Notes under the pieces: generated by a model
Database searches by the model: none
What the model saw: only the letters and a program-made list of their open reading frames with translations
Told to the model about the DNA's origin: nothing
Shown: positions 34,701 to 46,700 of the stretch, in pieces
Position numbering within the stretch: position 1 is the stretch's first letter
Layout: the number at the start of each line of letters is the position of its first letter
NCBI RefSeq assembly: GCF_902806685.2
Contig: NC_048547.1
Span: forward strand, 12,659,196-12,723,195
From: Maniola hyperantus
Lineage: Eukaryota; Arthropoda; Insecta; Lepidoptera; Nymphalidae
Length of the DNA: 64,000 nucleotides
Reading direction: 5' to 3'
Position numbers and translations under genes: made by a program

Positions 34701-37700
34701 TGTGCGGGCCGTCAATCTTAGCAGCACCGCCCGCCCACAGGACACTGTTCAGCACTACCATACTCATTAACAATAAGTACGTACCATCTCGTTTTTCCTC
34801 CTAGCCGTGCCCAGTATTCTCTCTAGCCACTCCCACTGCTCACGTCCTCTGTGCGGGCCGTCAATCTTAGCAGCACCGCCTGCCCACAGCACACTGTTCA
34901 GCACTACCATACTCATTAACAATAAGTACGTACCATCTCGTTTTTCCTCCTAGCCGTGCCGAGTATTTTCTCTAGCCACTCCCACTGCTCACGTCCTCTG
35001 TGCGGGCCGTCAATCTTAGCAGCACCGCCCGCCCACAGGACACTGTTCAGCACCACTAAACGTAACTTGCTGTGAGACTGCTCGATTGTGTAGTAACCAC
35101 CTATAAAGATTGCCATAGAATAGAATAGAATAGAGTATATTTTTATTTAAGTAAACTTTTACAAGTGCTTTTGAATCCTCAGATAGTTTAATTTACCACA
35201 TAGATATCAATCGTTACATCTAAAGTGATAACCTAGGGTTTAAGACATCCGCATCCTATTTAGGAGGTTGGGGATTCGACATCGGTACGCACATATCAGT
35301 AGTTTTAACGGTGAAAGAAAACATCGTGAAGAAACCTGCATGTCTGAGAGTTCTTCATATGTTCTCAAAGCTGTATGAACCGCACTAGGCCAGCGTAGCA
35401 GACTGTGCCCTAAGCCCTTCTCATTCTAAGAGGATACCTGTACTCGCTAATGGGTAGATCATGATGATGATGACACCAAAAGTCTCTTGTACTCGTTGAA
35501 CCACCCTTTTGGCTCTACGCCAACCTGGGGTGCTGAGTTAACGTCCGGTGCGAATTTTTTGAGACCCCCACATTTCCGCCATATTAATTTTGTTCATTTT
35601 TAATGTAGCTTATGTCACCGGGACTAAATAACAAATCGATTGACACCTCATTAATCAAAATTGGTAGTTTAGGCGCTACGGTGGAACACACATAAATACA
35701 AACCTACATTTACTGCTAAAATCATAAACTTTGGCTTTGCCGTAGTCAGGTAAAAATAACCAAACAAACAAAAAAACAAATTTTTATTTTATTCAGATGA
35801 TAATTTTTTTGATACTCGAAAATTAGATTTAGTTTTATGCTTCCAAAGTTATTTAAATCCTTATTTGAATTGCTAACATTGCAAAAAGCCCTTCGCATTG
35901 ATTGAATAAATATCGAAAGCCATGAATAAAATATTTTTTATAATGTTTGGCTAAAGTTGTTTCACACAAAATTGATCTAAAATTTCTATGATATGATACC
36001 TGATAATCCTCCTTCACCCTTTTACTATCGTACCGCAAGGGATCGCCAAGGTCTAAACACCTTTAGGTAGTCGAAATTCCACGGATACGTATGAAGCGAT
36101 TTGCCTCCTAGTTTCTAATCCGAACTGCTAAGATTAGGAACACCTTTCCAGCATCAGTTTTTCCTAACAATTATAAATTATGGGTATCTTCAAGTCGAAA
36201 GTGAATAGGCTTCTTCTAGGCAAGCGCGCTCCATCTTAGGCTGCATCATCACTTGCCACCAGGTCTGATTGCAGCCAAGCGCTAGTCTATAAATTAAAAA
36301 AAAATATACATGTATATTGCCATTATGAACAATTTAATATGATAGTCGTTTGTATAAATTCACATCGATAGATTGAAATAATATTTCTAAAGAAAAACTT
36401 CGAGACCTTAACATCAACCCATAGCCGGCTCAGTACTGCAGAGCACGGGTCTCAGTATGAGAATGGTTGGCCATAGTCTATCACACTGGCCAAGTGCGGA
36501 TCGGCAAACTTCACAGACCTTTGAGAATATTATGGAGAACTCTCAGGCATGTAGGTATTCTCACTATTCTCACTATGTTTTCCTTCACCGTTAAAGCGAG
36601 TTATATTTAATTTCTTAAAACACACATAACTTCGAAAAGTTAGAGGTGCGTGCCTCGAACCTCGACCTCCCGAATAGGAGGCGCACGTCTTAACCACTAG
36701 GCCATCACGGCTGATAATAATTTGGTAGTTACTAACCAGTCTCAAATGACTGTAGTGCCTCTGTAGGTAGCCACTGCATCCACATTTCCACAAGTCTCTT
36801 AGAAGGCGGTGGGTCGTTGTGTCCCAGCGCTGGGAACACGAACTGGCTACTGAACGTCCTGCTGAGGATGTCCGTGACATTCCGTACTGCCTCCAGCTTT
36901 ATCTCCTCGTTTAAATGCTCCATTGATGACGAGAGGATATCCCTGTTTGAGAAAAAATAAGATATACTATATCCGGCAGAAAATATTGTACATCGACCTT
37001 TAGAAAGAGATAGCGGTTTCGTAGAGCATTGTCTCTGTCGTTGAGACCGACGAAATGTCACATAGGTACATGAATGACAGAGACAACGCTCTACAAAGCG
37101 GAAATCTAATTCTAATCGATGCCGATATACAATATTTCTTGGCGGCTACTGTAAAAAGTCGTAACTATAAAAAATCAGTCAAGTGCGTGCCGGACTTACA
37201 CACGAAGGGTTCCGTACCATCGTACAAGAAATAACGCTTTTTGTTTATTTTTAATTTTCATGGCGACCATTTTGAAATGCTTATTATTTGTTGTTATAGC
37301 TACAATAGAATTACATATCCTGTGAAAATGTCAACTCTCTGCCTATTACGGTTCACGAGATATAAGCCCGCTGACAGACAAACGAACTGACGGACGGACG
37401 GACTAAACACTAAAACTAAAAGAAATAATAGATCTAAAAGATGGGAATGGAACAGTTGTTTTCTTGACAACATTTATTTTCCCCCCAAACGTATTTCCGT
37501 AAACAATAGGCATGGAAAACCGTTAGGTCTGCCCATAATTCGACCGGAATCCCGATTAGAAAGCAACCTCACGCGTGCCATGAATACAATGTATTGCCCT
37601 CTCTAATCTATGGCATGAGTGGTCACGATGCCAGATGTTACGGACTATTATTCAGAATAATGTTCGTAATTGTGTTTAGACATTATGGGTCAAAATTTGG

Positions 37701-40700
37701 CCATATATCGGGGAATGGTATGGCTAAACACGAGGATAGCTGTAGCAAAATATGGCAATTGATTTTGGTTACCGCGCGAACGATAGTCAGAAGGTCTAAA
37801 AATACGGAATGAGGGATCCACATGTCCATTTTACCTGGAATCTGTATACTTATAAAGTTATTAGTTAAAAAAACAAATTGTTGCGGTTATCTAAATATAT
37901 AAAAGGAAAAGGTGACTGACTGACTGACTGACTGACTGATCTATCAACGCACAGCTCAAACCACTGGACGGATCGGGCTGAAATTTGGCATGCAGATAGC
38001 TATTATGACGTAGGCATCCGCTAAGAAAGGATTTTTGAAAATTCAACCCCTAAGGGGGTGAAAAAGGGGTTTGAAATTTGTGTAGTCCACGCGGACGAAG
38101 TCGCGGGCATAAGCTAGTATTAGTATAAGATATAATTTACCCAGTCCACAGTACGAATTCTAGAGTGTCGGGATGCCGCTCGGCCATGAATGCGGCGGCG
38201 CTCTGGATGAATAGCCACAAGTTGTCGTAGATGTGGTTGCGATAGCTATAGTTACTTATTATTGTTGCGGTTACATTAGTATAAGATATAATTTACCCAG
38301 TCCACAGTACGAATTCTAGAGTGTCAGGATGCCGCTCGGCCATGAATGCGGCGGCGCTCTGGATGAATAGCCACAAGTTGTCGTAGATGTGGTTGCGATA
38401 GCTATAGTGACTTATTATTGTTGCGGTTACATTAGTATAAGATATAATTTACCCAGTCCACAGTACGAATTCTAGAGTGTCGGGATGCCGCTCGGCCATG
38501 AATGCGGCGGCGCTCTGGATGAATAGCCACAAGTTGTCGTAGATGTGGTTGCGATAGCTATAGTGACTTATTATTGTTGCGGTTACATTAGTATAAGATA
38601 TAATTTACCCAGTCCACAGTACGAATTCTAGAGTGTCGGGATGCCGCTCGGCCATGAATGCGGCGGCGCTCTGGATGAATAGCCACAAGTTGTCGTAGAT
38701 GTGGTTGCGATAGCTATAGTTACTTATTATTGTTGCGGTTACATTAGTATAAGATATAATTTACCCAGTCCACAGTACGAATTCTAGTGTGTCGGGATGC
38801 CGCTCGGCCATGAATGCGGCGGCGCTCTGGATGAATAGCCACAAGTTGTCGTAGATGTGGTTGCGATAGCTATAGTTACTTATTATTGTTGCGGTTACAT
38901 TAGTATAAGATATAATTTACCCAGTCCACAGTACGAATTCTAGAGTGTCGGGATGCCGCTCGGCCATGAATGCGGCGGCGCTCTGGATGAATAGCCACAA
39001 GTTGTCGTAGATGTGGTTGCGATAGCTATAGTTACTTATTATTGTTGCGGTTACATTAGTATAAGATATAATTTACCCAGTCCACAGTACGAATTCTAGA
39101 GTGTCGGGATGCCGCTCGGCCATGAATGTGGCGGCGCTCTGGATGAATAGCCACAAGTTGTCGTAGATGTGGTTGCGATAGCTATAGTTACTTATTATTG
39201 TTGCGGTTACATTAGTATAAGATATAATTTACCCAGTCCACAGTACGAATTCTAGAGTGTCGGGATGCCGCTCGGCCATGAATGTGGCGGCGCTCTGGAT
39301 GAATAGCCACAAGTTGTCGTAGATGTGGTTGCGAAAGCTATAGTTACTTATTATTGTTGCGGTTACATTAGTATAAGATATAATTTACCCAGTCCACAGT
39401 ACGAATTCTAGTGTGTCGGGATGCCGCTCGGCCATGAATGCGGCGGCGCTCTGGATGAATAGCCACAAGTTGTCGTAGATGTGGTTGCGATAGCTATAGT
39501 TACTTATTATTGTTGCGGTTACATTAGTATAAGATATAATTTACCCAGTCCACAGTACGAATTCTAGAGTGTCGGGATGCCGCTCGGCCATGAATGCGGC
39601 GGCGCTCTGGATGAATAGCCACAAGTTGTCGTAGATGTGGTTGCGATAGCTATAGTTACTTATTATTGTTGCGGTTACATTAGTATAAGATATAATTTAC
39701 CCAGTCCACAGTACGAATTCTAGTGTGTCGGGATGCCGCTCGGCCATGAATGCGGCGGCGCTCTGGATGAATAGCCACAAGTTGTCGTAGATGTGGTTGC
39801 GATAGCTATAGTTACTTATTATTGTTGCGGTTACATTAGTATAAGATATAATTTACCCAGTCCACAGTACGAATTCTAGAGTGTCGGGATGCCGCTCGGC
39901 CATGAATGCGGCGGCGCTCTGGATGAATAGCCACAAGTTGTCGTAGATGTGGTTGCGATAGCTATAGTTACTTATTATTGTTGCGGTTACATTAGTATAA
40001 GATATAATTTACCCAGTCCACAGTACGAATTCTAGAGTGTCGGGATGCCGCTCGGCCATGAATGCGGCGGCGCTCTGGATGAATAGCCACAAGTTGTCGT
40101 AGATGTGGTTGCGATAGCTATAGTGACTTATTATTGTTGCGGTTACATTAGTATAAGATATAATTTACCCAGTCCACAGTACGAATTCTAGAGTGTCGGG
40201 ATGCCGCTCGGCCATGAATGCGGCGGCGCTCTGGATGAATAGCCACAAGTTGTCGTAGATGTGGTTGCGATAGCTATAGTGACTTATTATTGTTGCGGTT
40301 ACATTAGTATAAGATATAATTTACCCAGTCCACAGTACGAATTCTAGAGTGTCGGGATGCCGCTCGGCCATGAATGCGGCGGCGCTCTGGATGAATAGCC
40401 ACAAGTTGTCGTAGATGTGGTTGCGATAGCTATAGTTACTTATTATTGTTGCGGTTACATTAGTATAAGATATAATTTACCCAGTCCACAGTACGAATTC
40501 TAGTGTGTCGGGATGCCGCTCGGCCATGAATGCGGCGGCGCTCTGGATGAATAGCCACAAGTTGTCGTAGATGTGGTTGCGATAGCTATAGTTACTTATT
40601 ATTGTTGCGGTTACATTAGTATAAGATATAATTTACCCAGTCCACAGTACGAATTCTAGAGTGTCGGGATGCCGCTCGGCCATGAATGCGGCGGCGCTCT

Positions 40701-43700
40701 GGATGAATAGCCACAAGTTGTCGTAGATGTGGTTGCGATAGCTATAGTTACTTATTATTGTTGCGGTTACATTAGTATAAGATATAATTTACCCAGTCCA
40801 CAGTACGAATTCTAGAGTGTCGGGATGCCGCTCGGCCATGAATGTGGCGGCGCTCTGGATGAATAGCCACAAGTTGTCGTAGATGTGGTTGCGATAGCTA
40901 TAGTTACTTATTATTGTTGCGGTTACATTAGTATAAGATATAATTTACCCAGTCCACAGTACGAATTCTAGTGTGTCGGGATGCCGCTCGGCCATGAATG
41001 CGGCGGCGCTCTGGATGAATAGCCACAAGTTGTCGTAGATGTGGTTGCGATAGCTATAGTTACTTATTATTGTTGCGGTTACATTAGTATAAGATATAAT
41101 TTACCCAGTCCACAGTACGAATTCTAGTGTGTCGGGATGCCGCTCGGCCATGAATGCGGCGGCGCTCTGGATGAATAGCCACAAGTTGTCGTAGATGTGG
41201 TTGCGATAGCTATAGTTACTTATTATTGTTGCGGTTACATTAGTATAAGATATAATTTACCCAGTCCACAGTACGAATTCTAGAGTGTCGGGATGCCGCT
41301 CGGCCATGAATGCGGCGGCGCTCTGGATGAATAGCCACAAGTTGTCGTAGATGTGGTTGCGATAGCTATAGTTACTTATTATTGTTGCGGTTACATTAGT
41401 ATAAGATATAATTTACCCAGTCCACAGTACGAATTCTAGAGTGTCGGGATGCCGCTCGGCCATGAATGCGGCGGCGCTCTGGATGAATAGCCACAAGTTG
41501 TCGTAGATGTGGTTGCGATAGCTATAGTTACTTATTATTGTTGCGGTTACATTAGTATAAGATATAATTTACCCAGTCCACAGTACGAATTCTAGTGTGT
41601 CGGGATGCCGCTCGGCCATGAATGCGGCGGCGCTCTGGATGAGTGGCCACGAGCTGTCGCAGGTGTGGTCGCGATGGCGGCCATTGCGGTGGCTGTGTGG
41701 CGACTCGTTATTCCCGCGGTTGTGTTTACAGCCTGGAAATAATACTATGTTAGTAATAAGGCCGCCTTTGCATACTTTGTATAGTTAGGTATACTTTGTA
41801 GTTATTTTATAGTTTTTTTGTTTATTTTTCTTGTATTGTGTGCAATAAAGTGCTCTATCTATATTAGAAGTAACGTTTAAACTGTATTTTATGTCTTTTT
41901 TCTTGTACCTTTATTTGTATTTAAATTTATTATTAATCATCTAGTTAGTGTAAGTGGCACTGCCGTTCTAATTAGATATAAAATAAATAAATAAATAAAA
42001 TAAATAATAACGGAAACAGGCAGAAACATTTTTTGTGTTTTATATAGAGAAGATATACTATATCTAAAAATATAAAAGGAAAAGGTGACTAACTGACTGA
42101 CTAACTAACTGATCTATCAATGTACAGCTCAAACTACAGGACGGATCGGGCTAAAATTTGGCATGCAAGTAGCTATTATGGCGTAGGCTAAGAAAGAATT
42201 TTTGAAAATTCAACCCCTAAGGGGGTGAAGTAGGGGTTTGAAAATTGTGTAGTCCACGCGGATAAAGTCGCGAGCATAAGCTAGTATTATATATTATAGA
42301 GATGGGAGCTATAAGCTAGTATTATATTTATTTACGACACGATTCTCATCAGACTCCACCACTGCAAAGGGATATAAATTATATTACATAGCTGTAGATA
42401 TAATAAACAATCAGTATTCATCCAGGACCACGATTTGACAGGTAAAATCCGTCTGTACTAAGCCAATGTTGTCATTCCTATCACATGTCGCTATCAAAAT
42501 GCATATTAGAACATCGCTTCGGCTTGAGTTAGAGCAAATCTCGGTGTTACGATTCAAGTTGCTCCACGACGGATACGTGTAATGAATGGTAAGTGGCACT
42601 CCGCTAAGGCTTCTAACACACTGGGCCTTTTAAGGTTCCACTACCAGAAGGGTGGCAACGGACCCTATTACTAGGCGGTAGGTCTTCGCTGTACGTCCGT
42701 CCGTCTGTAGTAGTCCGGCTGTATCTGATTGAAATCCAGTGAGAACAAAGGGGAGGACAGGAGTGAGGACAAAAGGGAGGAAGGGAGCCTTTCTGACGTC
42801 TGATAACATTATTTCATCGTATAGACCACCACAGCTGGACGTAGGTATGTGGCTGCCGCTTGGAGCCAGCGGCTTCTTGCGATTCGTTTGATGTTTTTAT
42901 TTTATTCAGATACAAGCTAGCCCTTGACTGCAATCCCATCTGGTCATAAGTGATAATGCAATCTCAGGCTGAGATCTATAGAGCGCACTTTGACTTAAGA
43001 TTGAGTTAAAACTAGACAGATTTATGTGAAAGATTAGCTCTGCCTCGTTTTAACTCTGTCTTAGGAATAAGGAAAGTCAGAGTGCGCTCTATAGATCTCA
43101 CTCTAGGAAGGAGTAGGGCAGTAACCTATACCCCTTTGGTTTCTACGCGGCATCGTACCGGTATACTAAATCGCTTGGCGGCACGGCTTTGCCGGTAGGG
43201 TGGTAACTAGCCACGGCCAAAGCCTGAATGGTGTTTGTCAACCCAATAAGAGATCGTCCAACACTGCTTTTCGGTGCAAAGTCGCTTTTCTATCACCTTG
43301 GTAATTGCATCCATGATCAATTTAAGTAGGTACTATTAAAATAATATGATGTTACTGAATAAAAAAGTTAAAAGAGGGTACAGTACGCTACGTATGCAAA
43401 AGCCCTTATGATAAACTCTTTTCATGACACATGTCTCTATACCAAACTTACTCGTATAGATATCGATTTGACTCCTGCAACATGATAACTTGGAAATATT
43501 ATGTATGAGCTCACCCACATACTGAGCGATTTGAGCTACATTTGTCATTTCTAAACATTTTTCTAATTTCCTATGTGAAACAAACAGATGTTTAGCACAA
43601 AACTAAAACTTCTTTAACATGATTAAGTTCTTAGGTATGGGTTTCCTGGAAGAGATCACTTTAGTCATAAGGTCACCCTTTTTTTTTTAGTGTATCCTGT

Positions 43701-46700
43701 ATTGTTACTCTTTGTAATTTTGTTAACAATTAAGCTGTTTTAAAATAAATTAATAAAATAATTTAGGGCTTATCCACGCATGATATTTTTAGCATCAGAA
43801 ATTGGCAATTTGAAAGCATAATATTATCAGAAATAGAAATGGAAAGTTTTATGCCAAATAAACTTTTAAAGTGCTTTTGAATCGTCACTGAATCTGCCAT
43901 TGTTTTTTGTTGGTTGGTTAGTTAGGAATGCCCTCCTACTAAGTAGAATCTAAAACTGAAATATTCAAGCTGCAGCTTAGTGGTTAGAGCGTCGGGCGCG
44001 ATCCCAGGAGACGCGGGTTCGATTCCTGCCGGTTCGCAATTTTTGATGTGTATTTAAAATTATTTTGAAATATTCAGTTTAGAGTAGGTAGGTGCTATGC
44101 TGTATCGGACGTTAATATATAATTACGTTCAACAAACTTCTGATACTTTTTATTTATCATTCGTAAAAAATCTAGTTAATATATAATTGGTCTTCGCTAC
44201 CGCAGCGAACGACCAATCATTTATCTAAAATTCTTCCATTCAAAACTGGATGAAGAAATACTTTGATCTTGTATTATATTATATTGTATATATTATGTCA
44301 TCAAAAAGTACGCTTATAACGGCATACATAGGCATCGTAGCAAATCACGTAGATGCTCTACAATTTATCGTAGCCCCATACGTAGCCGTTCGGGCGAGAG
44401 GAATCGATATACTCAGCGCTGTGAAGTGTAGGAAATTATCTTTTTAACGACAAGCAATGTAGCCTCATTAGAAAGAAGCTTTATGATAATCGTTTCACTC
44501 TGACATAGTATTGGACCACTGGGTCAAAAAGTATGTGACAAATATAAATTTAAATAAAAAAGGAAAAAAACTAGATTGTCGCACGAGAGAAACGTCGACA
44601 TCGATTGTAGACGACTAATGCATCAATCGCTTCGGCTACGAACCACTATGTAGTACGTTCTGGTTTCCAAATCCCGAGTGAATAATTTTTTTAATAAAAA
44701 TAACTCGTTTGCGAGCAGGCCAGTCACCTGATATTAAGTGATTGAACCATCCGTGAACATTTACAGCACCAGAGGAATCACCAATGCGTTACCAGCCTTT
44801 CAGGAATTTGTTGTTTGTTCTTATTTGCCAAAAACTATACCTACCACCAAGTAATTTAGATTTCAGTTCGATGGCACCAACCCTGGAAACGGGGCGCCAT
44901 TTTTTGAAACACGCTTGCAGGCTTCAAAATGTGCGTAATTTGCATCGCTACGCATATTTATCATGCACACAAGCGTACGAATTTCTCTTCACTTTTTAAA
45001 ATTTATACAATAACTGGGCTTTGCCTATCAGGAGTTTGATAACACCGCGTACAAGGCGTACATTGTATTGAATAAACTGCCATTACGTCTTCTACGTTAA
45101 AATATTATGCTGCCTGCTGCTGTGGTGCAATTTTCAACATGATATTTTGGATTGGACGAGAGTATATTGTTGTCTACTCCTAGGCGAGTTGCTTAGTGTC
45201 TTTTTAACGTCAAACCCTGACACGGGGAATACTCTTTACTTATTTCATTTTGAGCATTATTTTTTTGAAATACATTCAGTATTTCGTACCTTATTTTTTA
45301 TTCTGAATAATATTACTTATTTTTTCCGTAATAATATCGTAAGTATAGTGTGGGACACTCATTAATTTATTTATTATATTTTCAAAACAAAACATAATAA
45401 AATTTAATTATTTTATTTATTTTAAAGTTAAAAATCCGATAAAACCGAATGTACGATCCAAGGATTGCACATTTATAACATGGACTAGGGTTGCATATTA
45501 AACTTTTTCCATATTTTCCCTTATCGTAAAATTAAAAAATAGTTGTTCATACTTATTTTTGTAAAAATAACTGTCTGATCTGTAAATATTTCGGCACTAT
45601 ACGTAAGAAATAGTCAGCATATTTTGCTGATGGATCGATATATGCATACCGTTTGCCTTATCGAGTTGCACGTAGATCGTAGAAGCCAATTAAGGATATG
45701 GGTTTGCACAACTACCGTCTGTTTACTTAGCCAGGTCAGCGCCTTCCATTTGCATCATATACCTACCATACTGTAATTAAATCAGAGCCTTGGGTGCATT
45801 GCACTTGCACATTGCCGTGTCTGCCCATCATTATCATCATCATCAACCTATAGAAGTTCACACATGGACATAAAGTCTTCTTATAAGTACTTCCACCAGT
45901 CACGGTCTAGCGCCGCCTGCATCCAGTGGCTTCCTGCGATTCGTTTGATGTCGTATGTGATACTAGATTGTAGTTCGTACAAAAGTCAAACCCCTATTTC
46001 GCACTATTAGGGGATGCATTTTCAAAAGTATTTTCTTGGCGGATGTCCATTCTAGCATCTTAGGACCCCGATTTCTGCCAGTTTTTCGATCTATCTGCCA
46101 TACCAATTGAAAGAAAGAAAGAAAGAAAGAAAAGAAAGAAAAGACGTTTATTTATGCAATTGTGCCACACATTACAACTTAAAGCTAAGAGCTGGTTATT
46201 CCGGCGCTTCTTCCACCTGAGAACAAGCAAAAGAAGCGCCGGAACAAACTGTCATATTGTGTGGCACAACCCGAAAAAAGGGTCCAATTGCCACTTCTGC
46301 CATACCGTTCTCTGGTTCTCCTACGGATGTTCTCATTTCTGATTTAGACTACATCATTGGGTACTAATGATTATCACCAGGTGAGATGGCAGTCAAGAGC
46401 TACCGGCAAAGCCGTGCCGCCAAGCGATTTAGCGTTCCGGTACGATGCCGTGTAGAAACCAAAGGGGTATGGGTTTAATAAACAACTGCCATACCCCTTC
46501 CAGGTTAGCCCGCTATCATCTTAGGCTGCATCATCACTTACCACCAGGTGAGATTGCAGTCAAGGGCTAACTTGTATCTGAATAAATAAAATAAATAAGC
46601 TAACTTGTCATCAATAAAAATGTTTAAAAAAATTAATTATTCAGAAACCTTGAGCTTTGATTTACATAACCACAATGGAAGCATTAAACATAAATGTTTA

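Noticed and set aside
33333..41572. CRISPR-like regularly spaced repeats
   Set aside because: The 149- and 156-bp units are contiguous, without unique spacers, are exon-derived, and lie in an insect gene.
41597..41788. Plus-strand ORF of 63 codons at the array edge
   Set aside because: It is the antisense shadow of authentic exon 3; the minus strand has the acceptor, donor and family motifs.
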